64,000 nucleotides of DNA from Pseudomonas putida (GCF_028682475.1 NZ_JANHLE010000022.1:33825-97824), one strand, 5' to 3'. Numbered from the stretch's first letter, positions 49,332-58,033 are shown. Notes: generated by a model from the sequence alone, not told the origin. Numbers and translations: made by a program.

Positions 49332-51173
49332 TTACAGCCCGTCGAGCAACGCCTTGTTGCGTACCGCGCCCTTGTCGGCGCTGGTGGCCAGCAGGGCGTA
49401 GGCTTTCAGTGCGGTGGTCACTTTACGTGGACGCACTTCCACCGGCTTCCAGCCCTTCTTGTCCTGCTCAACACGACGTGCCGCCAACTCTTCATCGCTG
49501 ACCAGCAGGTTGATCGAGCGGTTCGGGATGTCGATCAGTACCTTGTCACCATCCTGCACCAGGCCGATGGCGCCGCCGGCAGCCGCTTCAGGCGAAGCGT
49601 GGCCGATGGACAGGCCCGAAGTGCCGCCGGAGAAACGACCGTCGGTGAGCAGCGCGCAGGCTTTGCCCAGGCCTTTGGACTTCAGGTAGGAGGTCGGGTA
49701 GAGCATTTCCTGCATGCCCGGGCCGCCTTTCGGGCCTTCGTAGCGAATGATGACGATGTCGCCTTCCTTCACTTCGTCGGCAAGAATGCCGCGCACGGCG
49801 CTGTCCTGGCTTTCGAAGATTTTCGCGTTGCCTTCGAACACATGGATCGACTCGTCGACACCCGCGGTCTTCACCACGCAACCGTCCAGGGCGATGTTGC
49901 CGTACAGCACGGCCAGGCCGCCTTCTTGCGAGTAGGCGTGCTCGACACTGCGGATGCAGCCGTTTTCACGGTCGTCGTCCAGGGTTTCCCAGCGGGTCGA
50001 CTGGCTGAACGCGGTCTGGGTCGGGATACCGGCCGGGCCGGCCTTGAAGAAGTGGTGCACCGCGGCGTCGTCGGTCTGGGTGATGTCCCACTTGGCGATG
50101 GCTTCTTCCATGCTCGGGCTGTGCACGGTCGGCAGGTCGGTGTGCAGCAGGCCGCCACGGGCCAGCGAGCCGAGGATGCTGAAGATGCCGCCAGCGCGGT
50201 GGACGTCTTCCATGTGGTACTTCTGGATGTTTGGCGCGACCTTGCACAGCTGCGGCACTTTGCGCGACAGGCGATCGATATCGCGCAGGTCGAAATCGAT
50301 CTCGGCTTCCTGAGCGGCGGCCAGCAGATGGAGGATGGTGTTGGTCGAGCCGCCCATGGCGATGTCGAGCATCATGGCGTTTTCGAACGCCTTGAAGTTG
50401 GCAATGTTACGCGGCAGCACGCTCTGGTCGTTGTCGCCGTAGTAACGCTTGCACAGCTCGACGATGGTGCGTCCGGCCTGCAGGAACAGCTGTTCGCGGT
50501 CGCTGTGGGTGGCCAGGGTCGAACCGTTGCCCGGCAAGGCCAGGCCCAGGGCTTCGGTCAGGCAGTTCATCGAGTTGGCGGTGAACATGCCGGAGCAGGA
50601 ACCGCAGGTCGGGCAGGCGCTGCGCTCGTATTCGGCGACCTTTTCATCGGAAGCGCTCGAGTCGGCGGCAATGACCATGGCGTCGACCAGGTCCAGACCA
50701 TGGCTGGCCAGCTTGGTCTTGCCGGCTTCCATCGGTCCGCCGGAAACGAAGATCACCGGAATGTTCAGGCGCAGGGCGGCCATGAGCATGCCAGGGGTGA
50801 TCTTGTCGCAGTTGGAGATGCAGACGATGGCGTCGGCGCAGTGGGCGTTGACCATGTACTCGACCGAGTCGGCGATGATCTCGCGGCTCGGCAGCGAATA
50901 GAGCATGCCGTCGTGGCCCATGGCGATGCCGTCGTCGACCGCGATGGTGTTGAATTCCTTGGCCACGCCACCGGCGCGTTCGATCTCGCGGGCGACCAGC
51001 TGGCCCAGGTCCTTCAGGTGCACATGCCCCGGGACGAACTGGGTGAACGAGTTGGCGATGGCGATGATCGGTTTTTTGAAATCTTCGTCTTTCATCCCGG
51101 TGGCGCGCCACAAAGCGCGTGCGCCGGCCATGTTGCGGCCGTGGGTGGACGTTTTCGAGCGGTAATCAGGCAT
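49332..51173 (-). CDS. ilvD: Dihydroxy-acid dehydratase IlvD
   Basis: 613 residues from the ATG at 51173, with CCAGGAG upstream; the standard length. It is an Fe-S dehydratase catalysing the third step of valine/isoleucine synthesis. The N-terminus YRSKTSTHGRNMAGARALWRATG and the cluster cysteine regions CISNCDKITPGM and SACPTCGSCSGMFTANSMN are conserved, as is GRFSGGTSGLSIGHASPEA near the C-terminus. Monocistronic, convergent to triC. Confidence 0.97.
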   Translation of the reverse strand: MPDYRSKTSTHGRNMAGARALWRATGMKDEDFKKPIIAIANSFTQFVPGHVHLKDLGQLVAREIERAGGVAKEFNTIAVDDGIAMGHDGMLYSLPSREIIADSVEYMVNAHCADAIVCISNCDKITPGMLMAALRLNIPVIFVSGGPMEAGKTKLASHGLDLVDAMVIAADSSASDEKVAEYERSACPTCGSCSGMFTANSMNCLTEALGLALPGNGSTLATHSDREQLFLQAGRTIVELCKRYYGDNDQSVLPRNIANFKAFENAMMLDIAMGGSTNTILHLLAAAQEAEIDFDLRDIDRLSRKVPQLCKVAPNIQKYHMEDVHRAGGIFSILGSLARGGLLHTDLPTVHSPSMEEAIAKWDITQTDDAAVHHFFKAGPAGIPTQTAFSQSTRWETLDDDRENGCIRSVEHAYSQEGGLAVLYGNIALDGCVVKTAGVDESIHVFEGNAKIFESQDSAVRGILADEVKEGDIVIIRYEGPKGGPGMQEMLYPTSYLKSKGLGKACALLTDGRFSGGTSGLSIGHASPEAAAGGAIGLVQDGDKVLIDIPNRSINLLVSDEELAARRVEQDKKGWKPVEVRPRKVTTALKAYALLATSADKGAVRNKALLDGL

Positions 51174-51561
51174 GAAGCACTCCTGGCGGCTAATCAGGTA
51201 ACAAAAAGGGGAGTGAGCTTCTCTTGTCCTTTGCACCGAAGGCAGGTGGCCGCTGGTACGGATGAAGCCGAGATCGCCGCGGGATCGCCGTGCGCTCGGC
51301 CAGAGCTCATAAACCCGCCGGGGATGACTGGCGATGAATAGCCCGATTCTACACCGCTGGCGCCGCGAAGGAATGGCGTTGTAGATGGTTGGTGGCGTTC
51401 GGCGGCGCTATTGCTCTGCGAATGGTCTGTCAGACCGCTTGTAAGCCTGACTGTAGGAGCATTCTGAAATGCCGCGAAAGCCCGGAAAAACGGCTGTTCG
51501 CGCTTGCCGAACTGGCTATCATCCCCGCGCCGCATGTGCGGCTTACGAGACGACACCCTTA
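51174..51561. other. Intergenic region upstream of ilvD and mgtE
   Basis: This divergent spacer must carry the ilvD and mgtE promoters. TATCAT near 51517 could be a -10 element for mgtE, and CCGCA/TGCGG (51530-51541) is a short palindrome just downstream. No other gene, repeat or conserved RNA is recognised. Confidence 0.4.
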
Positions 51562-51642
51562 ATGGACCTTCCCAGTTTCAGTTCATCGCGAACCTACATT
51601 CTGGCACTGAACGCAGTGGCGTCAGGGCTGCCCGTTAGCTGA
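51562..51642 (+). CDS. Possible 26-residue leader peptide upstream of mgtE
   Basis: An ATG at 51562 opens a 26-codon frame (MDLPSFSSSRTYILALNAVA, then six more residues) closing at TGA 51640-51642, 55 bases before mgtE. There is no strong Shine-Dalgarno. Its stop lies among potential leader hairpins, which recalls Mg2+-responsive leader peptides of mgtA/corA messages, but no homology is claimed. Confidence 0.3.
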   Translation: MDLPSFSSSRTYILALNAVASGLPVS

Positions 51643-51697
51643 CCGACAGCCTTGCCGGTCGGCCTCCAGGCACCTGCGCTGCTGCCTGGAGATCGAT
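51626..51697 (+). promoter_or_regulatory. Structured mgtE leader with buried ribosome binding site
   Basis: CTCCAGGCA (51664-51672) and TGCCTGGAG (51683-51691) form a perfect 9-bp stem whose 3' arm contains the mgtE GGAG Shine-Dalgarno, 6 bases before the ATG. Upstream, GGCTG (51626-51630) can pair with CAGCC (51647-51651), or CCGAC (51643-51647) with GTCGG (51658-51662). The two cannot form together. This looks like a translational switch. Confidence 0.5.
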
Positions 51698-52756
51698 ATG
51701 ACCACGATTCACCAAGCAAACCCGGGCGGATTGGCCTTGCCCCGTGAGCAAGCCCAGGCCCGTCGCGACGACCTGCTGCAGGCCGGGCGCTACCCTGCAG
51801 GGACTGCAGGAGCGCTGATGAGCAGCCACTACTCGTGTATCTGCAGCGGCCTGAGCGCAAGCCAGGCCATCGACATGCTGCGCCGCGAAGCCGCCGATGC
51901 CGAAACCATCTATCAATCCTATGTGCTCGACGAGCAAGGCAACTTGCTTGGCACGCTGTCGCTGCGTGAGCTGATTCTGGCTACTCCTGAGCTGCCGGTG
52001 GAACAACTGATGGTGCGTCCGGTGCTAAGCGTCAGTACTGTCACTTCCCAGGAAGAAGTGGCCAGGCGAATCAGTGAGCACGACCTGCTGGCGTTGCCGG
52101 TGCTGGACAGCAGCGGGCGTCTGGTGGGCATTGTCACCTGTGACGATGCCATGGACGTAGTGGTCGAGGAGGCCACCGAGGATTTTCACAAGGGCGCCTT
52201 GATCGGTACCCATCTGGGCAATCTGAAGACCGCGACGGTGGGTTTGCTCTATCGCAAACGCGTGCTGTGGCTGGTGCTGCTGGTGTTCGGCAACCTGTTT
52301 TCCGGCGCGGGTATCGCCGCTTTCGAAGACACCATCGCTGCGCATATCGCCCTGGTGTTTTTCCTGCCTTTGCTGGTGGATAGCGGCGGTAATGCCGGCG
52401 CCCAGTCGGCAACCTTGATGGTCCGCGCGCTCGCCACGGGTGAAGTGGTCATGCGTGACTGGCTGAGCTTGCTCGGACGTGAATGCGGCGTGGCGTTGGC
52501 CCTGGGGGGCACCATGGCGGTTGCGGTGGCGTCGTTGGGGGTATTGCGCGGTGGTCCGGATATCGCCCTGATCGTTGCCAGCAGCATGCTGGTCATCGTT
52601 CTGCTCGGTAGCCTGATCGGCATGAGCCTGCCGTTTCTGCTCAGCCGCATGAAGCTTGACCCGGCCACTGCCAGCGGGCCTTTGGTGACGTCGATTGCCG
52701 ATGCCGCCGGGGTGCTGGTGTATTTCGGGATTGCTTCGCAGGTGTTGGATATCTGA
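51698..52756 (+). CDS. mgtE: MgtE-family magnesium transporter, short N-terminus
   Basis: 352 residues versus about 450 for canonical MgtE. Only the tail of the cytosolic N domain remains (AGRYPAGTAGALMSSHYSCICSGLSASQAID). The paired CBS domains (about 45-160, with LPVLDSSGRLVGIVTCDDAMDVVVEEATEDFHK) and the five-helix channel (from about 175) follow. The Mg2+-selective helix signature FFLPLLVDSGGNAGAQSATLMVRALATGE is intact. The N domain normally closes the pore when Mg2+ is high, so its loss could alter gating. The sequence upstream in the same frame is not N-domain-like, so I do not think the start is misplaced. Confidence 0.88.
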   Translation: MTTIHQANPGGLALPREQAQARRDDLLQAGRYPAGTAGALMSSHYSCICSGLSASQAIDMLRREAADAETIYQSYVLDEQGNLLGTLSLRELILATPELPVEQLMVRPVLSVSTVTSQEEVARRISEHDLLALPVLDSSGRLVGIVTCDDAMDVVVEEATEDFHKGALIGTHLGNLKTATVGLLYRKRVLWLVLLVFGNLFSGAGIAAFEDTIAAHIALVFFLPLLVDSGGNAGAQSATLMVRALATGEVVMRDWLSLLGRECGVALALGGTMAVAVASLGVLRGGPDIALIVASSMLVIVLLGSLIGMSLPFLLSRMKLDPATASGPLVTSIADAAGVLVYFGIASQVLDI

Positions 52757-52761
52757 GTGCC

Positions 52762-52942
52762 CATCGCGGGGCAAGCCCGCTCCCACCGGCTGGATCAACC
52801 TGTGGGAGCCAGCCTTGCTGGCGATGCCCGGCGTAGCCGGGCCAGGGCCGCTACGCGCCCCATCGCCGGCAAGGCCGGCTCCCACAAATAAGCAGGTGAC
52901 AGCCAGTTGCTCACACAGTGGGAGCGGGCTTGCCCCGCGATG
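52762..52942. repeat. Cluster of four REP units between mgtE and rlmI
   Basis: Units at 52762-52787, 52802-52826, 52861-52885 and 52918-52942 alternate in orientation. Units 1 and 4 are of the GGGGCAAGCCCGCTCC kind; unit 3 is CCGGCAAGGCCGGCTCCCA and unit 2 a variant. A small hairpin CCCGGC/GCCGGG (52827-52841) lies in the middle. The cluster fills the space between convergent stop codons. Confidence 0.9.
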
Positions 52943-52946
52943 TACC

Positions 52947-54143
52947 TTAACTGTTAGGCAGCAGTCGGCAAGTAATGCTCTTGATGTAACGGGTTTCCGG
53001 GATCGCCGGGTGGACCGGGTGATCCGGGCCCTGGCCGCCGCGTTCGAGCAGCTGGATGTTGCGGTCCAGGTGGCGGGCGCTGGTCAGCAGGATGTTCTGC
53101 AGATCATCCTCGGGCAGGTGCATAGAGCACGAAGCGCTGACCAGAATGCCGTCCTTGGTCAGCAGGCGCATGGCCTGTTCGTTCAGGCGACGATAAGCGC
53201 CCTCACCGTTTTTCAGGTCTTTCTTGCGCTTGATGAAGGCGGGCGGGTCGGCAACGATCACGTCGAAACGCTCTTCGGACGCTTTCAGCTCCTTCAGCGC
53301 TTCAAACACGTCGCCTTCAATGCAGGTGAGCTTCTCGGCAATGCCGTTGAGCGCGGCGTTGCGCTCCACGCCATCGAGGGCAAAGCCCGAGGCGTCGACG
53401 CAGAACACTTCGCTGGCGCCGAAAGCACCGGCCTGCACACCCCAGCCACCGATGTAGCTGAACAGATCGAGGACGCGCTTGCCCTGAACGTACGGGGCCA
53501 GACGCGCGCGGTTCATGCGGTGGTCGTAGAACCAGCCGGTCTTCTGGCCTTCCATCACCGGCGCTTCGAATTTCACCCCGTTCTCTTCCAGGGCAACCCA
53601 CTCCGGCACCAGGCCGAACACGGTTTCGACGTAACGGTTCAGGCCTTCGGCATCGCGGGCGGCCGAGTCGTTCTTGAACAGGATGCCGCTTGGCTTGAGC
53701 ACCTGGACCAGGGCGGCGATGACGTCGTCCTTGTGCAGTTCCATGGTGGCCGAGGCCAGCTGAACGACCAGAATATCGCCAAAGCGATCGACGACCAGGC
53801 CCGGCAACAGGTCGGAATCGCCGTACACCAGGCGGTAGAACGGCTTGTCGAACAGGCGTTCACGCAGCGACAGGGCCACGTTGATGCGGTGCACCAGCAG
53901 CGACTTGTCCAGCGCCAGCTTTGCGTCACGCGACAGCAGGCGGGCGCAGATCAGGTTGTTCGGGCTCATGGCCACGACGCCCAGCGCCTTGCCGCCGGCG
54001 GTTTCCAGAATCGCCTGGTCACCGGCCTTGAAGCCATGCAGCGGGGTCGCGGCGACGTCGATTTCGTTGCTGTAAACCCACAGGTGGCCGGCGCGCAGGC
54101 GGCGGTCGGCATTGGCTTTGAGACGAAGGCTGGGCAGGGACAT
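52947..54143 (-). CDS. rlmI: 23S rRNA (cytosine-1962-C5) methyltransferase RlmI
   Basis: 398 residues from the ATG at 54143 with GGAGCG upstream. The N-terminal PUA domain (SLRLKANADRRLRAGHLWVYSNEID) and a C-terminal Rossmann SAM methyltransferase (VLDLFSYIGGWGVQAGAFGASEVFCVD as the SAM-binding loop, FDVIVADPPAFIKRKKDL as motif IV, SASCSMHL with the family cysteine) identify the RlmI/YccW group. It modifies C1962 of 23S rRNA in E. coli. Confidence 0.92.
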   Translation of the reverse strand: MSLPSLRLKANADRRLRAGHLWVYSNEIDVAATPLHGFKAGDQAILETAGGKALGVVAMSPNNLICARLLSRDAKLALDKSLLVHRINVALSLRERLFDKPFYRLVYGDSDLLPGLVVDRFGDILVVQLASATMELHKDDVIAALVQVLKPSGILFKNDSAARDAEGLNRYVETVFGLVPEWVALEENGVKFEAPVMEGQKTGWFYDHRMNRARLAPYVQGKRVLDLFSYIGGWGVQAGAFGASEVFCVDASGFALDGVERNAALNGIAEKLTCIEGDVFEALKELKASEERFDVIVADPPAFIKRKKDLKNGEGAYRRLNEQAMRLLTKDGILVSASCSMHLPEDDLQNILLTSARHLDRNIQLLERGGQGPDHPVHPAIPETRYIKSITCRLLPNS

Positions 54144-54296
54144 GACGTCGCTCCGGGAAAAAAGAGCGGGAGTATAACCTGATGCCTGTGGCGCTGATGG
54201 GAATAGCGACAAATTGCAACAGAGCAGGGGCCTTTCGCTTCACCCTTGGCCAGTACGATCGGGTTAGAATCGCCGCTCAGCCCCGAGTGTGTACTT

Positions 54297-55163
54297 ATGT
54301 CCCAGGAACTCTCCGCCGAACAGATCCAGCACGCCTTGCAAGGCATCAGCGTGCCGCCGCAGCCGCAGATCATGGTCGATCTTCAGTTCGAGCAATACAT
54401 GCCTGACCCCGACCTTGAGGTGATCGCCAAACTGATCGCCCAGGACCCGGGCCTGTCGGGCGCCTTGCTCAAGCTGGTCAACTCGCCGTATTACGGCCTG
54501 ACCAACAAGATTGCTTCGATCCAGCGCGCGGTGAACCTGCTCGGCAGTCGTTCGATCATCAACCTGATCAACGCCCAGTCGATCAAGGGCGAGATGAGCG
54601 ACGACACCATCGTCACCCTCAACCGTTTCTGGGATACCGCCCAGGATGTGGCCATGACCTGCCTGACCCTGGCCAAGCGCATCGGCTCGCAGGCGGTTGA
54701 CGAGGCTTATGCCCTTGGCCTGTTCCACGACTGTGGCGTGCCGCTGATGCTCAAACGCTTTCCCGACTACATGGGCGTGCTCGAAGACGCCTACGCCAAT
54801 GCGGGCGCCGACAAACGGGTGGTCGACACCGAAAACCAGGTGTTCAACACCAACCACGCGGTGGTTGGTTACTACACCGCCAAGTCCTGGCGCCTGCCCG
54901 AGCACCTGAGCAATGCCATCGCCAACCACCACAATGCCCTGGCGGTGTTCAGCGATGATTCGGCGCGTAACTGCCAGCTGAAGAACCTGCTGGCGATCCT
55001 CAAGATGGCCGAGCACATCTGCTCGTCGTACCGGGTGCTGGGCAATCAGAGCGTCGACCACGAGTGGAATGCCGTTGGGCACCTGGTGCTCGACTATGTG
55101 GGGCTTTCCGAGTACGACTTTGAGAACCTCAAGCAGACCATTCGCGAATTGGGCAGTCACTGA
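54297..55163 (+). CDS. HDOD domain signalling protein
   Basis: 288 residues from the ATG at 54297. A single HDOD domain spans most of it (PPQPQIMVDLQFEQYMPDPDLEVIAKLIAQDPGLSGALLKLVNSPYYGL, FHDCGVPLMLKRFPDYM, NHHNAL). HDOD is an HD-related helical fold without clear enzyme activity, usually in signalling. The HD pair is present in part (FHDCG), so phosphohydrolase activity is uncertain. It runs into mutM with a 3-base gap and is probably co-transcribed. Confidence 0.88.
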   Translation: MSQELSAEQIQHALQGISVPPQPQIMVDLQFEQYMPDPDLEVIAKLIAQDPGLSGALLKLVNSPYYGLTNKIASIQRAVNLLGSRSIINLINAQSIKGEMSDDTIVTLNRFWDTAQDVAMTCLTLAKRIGSQAVDEAYALGLFHDCGVPLMLKRFPDYMGVLEDAYANAGADKRVVDTENQVFNTNHAVVGYYTAKSWRLPEHLSNAIANHHNALAVFSDDSARNCQLKNLLAILKMAEHICSSYRVLGNQSVDHEWNAVGHLVLDYVGLSEYDFENLKQTIRELGSH

Positions 55164-55166
55164 TCC

Positions 55167-55979
55167 ATGCCGGAACTACCAGAAGTCGAGACCACCCGGC
55201 GCGGTATCGCGCCTTACCTGGAAGGCCAGCGCGTCAACCGGGTGATCGTGCGCGACCGGCGCCTGCGCTGGCCGATTCCCGAGGACCTGGATATTCGTCT
55301 GTCCGGGCAGCGTTTCGTCAAGGTCGAGCGTCGCGCCAAGTACCTGCTGCTCAATGCCGAAGTCGGCACGCTGATCAGTCATCTGGGGATGTCCGGCAAC
55401 CTGCGTCTGGTCGAGATCGGCTTGCCGGCCGCCAAGCATGAGCATGTGGATATCGAGCTGGAGTCGGGCCTGGCCTTGCGCTATACCGACCCGCGCCGTT
55501 TTGGCGCGATGCTCTGGAGCCTCGATCCGCTTAACCATGAGCTGTTGATCAAGCTGGGCCCGGAGCCGATGACCGACCTGTTCGACGGCGAGCGCCTGTT
55601 CAAGCTGTCGCGGGGCAAGTCCATGGCGGTCAAGCCGTTCATCATGGACAACGCGGTGGTGGTCGGGGTCGGCAACATCTATGCGACCGAGGCGCTGTTT
55701 GCCGCAGGCATCGATCCGCGCCGCGAAGCCGGGAGCATTTCACGGGCGCGCTACCTGAAGCTGGCGATCGAGATCAAACGCATCCTCGCCTGCGCGATCG
55801 AGCGCGGTGGTACCACCTTGCGCGACTTTGTCGGCGGTGATGGCCAGCCGGGCTATTTCCAGCAGGAGCTGTTCGTCTACGGCCGCCGGGAAGAGCCCTG
55901 CAAGGTCTGCGGCAGCATCCTGCGCGAGGTCAAGCTCGGCCAGCGCGCCAGCGTGTTCTGCCCGCGCTGCCAGAAGTGA
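55167..55979 (+). CDS. mutM: Formamidopyrimidine-DNA glycosylase MutM
   Basis: 270 residues, full length. It excises 8-oxoguanine and formamidopyrimidines and nicks the strand. The N-terminal catalytic PELPEVETTRRGI (Pro2 nucleophile, Glu3), the H2TH region and the C-terminal zinc finger CKVCGSILREVKLGQRASVFCPRC (C-X2-C-X16-C-X2-C) are all intact. Convergent to ggt with only 6 bases between stop codons. Confidence 0.97.
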   Translation: MPELPEVETTRRGIAPYLEGQRVNRVIVRDRRLRWPIPEDLDIRLSGQRFVKVERRAKYLLLNAEVGTLISHLGMSGNLRLVEIGLPAAKHEHVDIELESGLALRYTDPRRFGAMLWSLDPLNHELLIKLGPEPMTDLFDGERLFKLSRGKSMAVKPFIMDNAVVVGVGNIYATEALFAAGIDPRREAGSISRARYLKLAIEIKRILACAIERGGTTLRDFVGGDGQPGYFQQELFVYGRREEPCKVCGSILREVKLGQRASVFCPRCQK

Positions 55980-55985
55980 AGGTGC

Positions 55986-57674
55986 TCAGCGCGGGCTGAG
56001 CACGTCGGCGGCACCCACGCCACGCGGGTCGCTGGCGGCTTCCAGGGTCTGCCTGGACTTATCCCAGTACAACACTTGCTGATTGCCGTAAGTGCGGCCC
56101 AAATCCTTGAGCGTGTAGCCGCGTGCCTGTAGTTCACGCTGCTGTTCGGCGCTGAACGCCCCCGGTTCGTGCTCGACCACATCCGGCAGGTACTGGTGGT
56201 GATAACGCGGTACCGCGGGCCAGTTGGCGACCGGCTTGCCTTCGAGAAAGCCCAGCATCGACAGCAACACCATGCTCGGAATCCGGCTGCCGCCCGGTGT
56301 GCCGAAGGCGGCGAACTGTGTCGGGCTCTCGATGAAACTCGGGCTCATGCTCGACAGCGGCCGTTTGCCGGCCGCCACGGCATTGGCCTGGCTGCCGGCC
56401 AGGCCGTAACTGTTGCTGCCACGTGGGTCGGCGGCAAAGTCGTCCATTTCGTTGTTCAACACCACGCCGGTGCCAGGTGCGCTGAACGCTGCGCCGAAGG
56501 GCAGGTTGACCGACAGCGTCGCGGCCACGGCGTTGCCGTCGGCGTCGATCACCGCGAAGTGGGTGGTGTGGTCGCCTTCACGCCAGGCCGGGGCGGGCGG
56601 CAGACTGCTGCTGGGCGTGGCCTGATGCACGTCGATGCTGTCGGCAAGGCGGGTCAGGTAATTGCGTGCCAGCAGTTGCGGCAGCGGGTTGGCGACGTAA
56701 TCCGGATCGCCGAGCAGGCCGCGGTCGCGGTAGGCGCGACGCAGCACTTCCAGTACGTAATGGCTGCGTTGCACCGGCTCGGCGCTCTGCCAGGGCAGGC
56801 GCTGCAGCATCGCCAGGCTCTGGGCCAGGGCCACGCCGCCGGCTGAAGGCGGTGGGGCGCTGATCAGTTCGCGCTGGTCAGCCAGCTGGTAGCGCAACGG
56901 TTCGCGTTTGGCCGTGCGGTAGTTGGCCAGGTCATCCAGGCTCCAGATTCCGCCTGCGGCCTGCACGCCCTGCACCATGGCCTGGGCGGTCGGGCCTGCG
57001 TAGAAACCCTCGCGGCCCTGGTTGGCCAGGCGCTCGAGGGTAATGGCCAGTTCGGGCTGGCGGATCTGTGTGCCGAGGGCCGGTACTTCACCGTTCTGGA
57101 GGAACAGCCGGGCGCTTTCCGGGTCGTCGCGCAGGGCGCTCAAGCGCATCTGGGCCCGGTCGCGGTAAATGCGGTCGACGGCAAAACCCTGGTTGGCCAG
57201 GCGAATAGCTGGGGCCAGGGTGTTTTTCAGCGGCAGTTTGCCGTACTGCGCGGCGAGGTCCGCCAGCGCTGCCGGCAAGCCGGGAATCGCAGCTGCCAGC
57301 GGGCCGTTGATGGACAGGCCAGGCTGAACCTTGCCGTCCTTCAGGTACATGGCTTCGCTGGCTTTGCCCGGCGCGCGCTCGCGGGCGTCGATAAACGCAT
57401 AACGTGCAGGCGTGTCGCCTTCGCGCAGGAGGAAGAATCCACCGCCACCGAGTCCTGAACCATAAGGCTCGACGACCGCCAGTGCGGCGCTGACGGCAAT
57501 GGCCGCATCGAAGGCATTACCGCCTTGCTCAAGGATTTCCCGCGCAGCAGCCGTGGCTTCGGCATGCGGGCTGGCAATCGCCGCACGTCCCGGGCCTTGT
57601 GCCAGGGCGCTGGCCGTTGCCAGCGCCAGGACGGTGCCAAGAAGCAGAGGCGCGAGACGGGCGACGAACGGCAT
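55986..57674 (-). CDS. ggt: Gamma-glutamyltranspeptidase
   Basis: 562 residues with signal peptide (ARLAPLLLGTVLALATASALA), so periplasmic. It is an Ntn hydrolase made as one chain that self-cleaves before the catalytic threonine, here about T370 in EGDHTTHFAVIDADGNAVA. The substrate-binding GSGLGGGGFFLL and GIPSMVLL-like segment (PGGSRIPSMVLLSML) are present. It hydrolyses or transfers the gamma-glutamyl group of glutathione. Its ATG overlaps the ferredoxin stop as TGATG. Confidence 0.93.
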   Translation of the reverse strand: MPFVARLAPLLLGTVLALATASALAQGPGRAAIASPHAEATAAAREILEQGGNAFDAAIAVSAALAVVEPYGSGLGGGGFFLLREGDTPARYAFIDARERAPGKASEAMYLKDGKVQPGLSINGPLAAAIPGLPAALADLAAQYGKLPLKNTLAPAIRLANQGFAVDRIYRDRAQMRLSALRDDPESARLFLQNGEVPALGTQIRQPELAITLERLANQGREGFYAGPTAQAMVQGVQAAGGIWSLDDLANYRTAKREPLRYQLADQRELISAPPPSAGGVALAQSLAMLQRLPWQSAEPVQRSHYVLEVLRRAYRDRGLLGDPDYVANPLPQLLARNYLTRLADSIDVHQATPSSSLPPAPAWREGDHTTHFAVIDADGNAVAATLSVNLPFGAAFSAPGTGVVLNNEMDDFAADPRGSNSYGLAGSQANAVAAGKRPLSSMSPSFIESPTQFAAFGTPGGSRIPSMVLLSMLGFLEGKPVANWPAVPRYHHQYLPDVVEHEPGAFSAEQQRELQARGYTLKDLGRTYGNQQVLYWDKSRQTLEAASDPRGVGAADVLSPR

Positions 57675-57925
57675 CAGGCCTTGCCGGTGATTCGGCGGTA
57701 TTTTTCCATCAACTGCTCTTCAGTTTCCGGATGGGCTTCATCCAGCGGGATGCAGTCAACCGGGCAGACTTGCTGGCACTGTGGCTCGTCATAGTGGCCG
57801 ACGCACTGGGTGCACAGGTTCGGGTCGATCACGTAGATCTCTTCGCCCTGGGAAATAGCGGCGTTCGGGCACTCGGGTTCGCAGACGTCGCAATTGATGC
57901 AATCGTCGGTGATGATCAGGGACAT
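57674..57925 (-). CDS. 2[4Fe-4S] ferredoxin (YfhL type)
   Basis: 83 residues. Two cluster-binding motifs: CINCDVCEPECPNAA and CTQCVGHYDEPQCQQVCPVDC, the second with the 8-residue insertion between its second and third cysteines that defines the YfhL/Alvin ferredoxins. A low-potential electron carrier; its partner is unknown. GGAG lies 6-9 bases upstream, with a GCCCGGG/CCCGGGC hairpin (57936-57956) ahead of it. Translationally coupled to ggt by TGATG, an unexpected partnership. Confidence 0.94.
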   Translation of the reverse strand: MSLIITDDCINCDVCEPECPNAAISQGEEIYVIDPNLCTQCVGHYDEPQCQQVCPVDCIPLDEAHPETEEQLMEKYRRITGKA

Positions 57926-57991
57926 GGGGACTCCGGCCCGGGCTCAGAACCCGGGCATTTGAAAACCAATGGACACAATTGTGCCGCATTA

Positions 57992-58014
57992 GCGCCCGCA
58001 GTGCACGCGGGCGC
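57992..58014 (-). terminator. Hairpin after coaD
   Basis: GCGCCCGC/GCGGGCGC (57992-57999 and 58007-58014) is an 8-bp GC stem 20 bases after the coaD stop. The T-run is missing, so it may be a weak or Rho-assisted terminator. Confidence 0.45.
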
Positions 58015-58033
58015 CGTGGTCAAATCACCGATG

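Noticed and set aside
49320..51341. 673-codon open frame antisense to ilvD
   Set aside because: Same cause: it mirrors the complete ilvD gene, which has all family motifs.
51562..51697. M-box (ykoK) Mg2+ riboswitch upstream of mgtE
   Set aside because: CGTTAGCTGA resembles a fragment of the M-box 5' core, but the long conserved three-stem core is absent as far as I can recall it.
52762..52942. CRISPR-like repeat array
   Set aside because: The repeats are short palindromes in alternating orientation with irregular spacing and no unique spacers; they are REP elements, and no cas genes occur.
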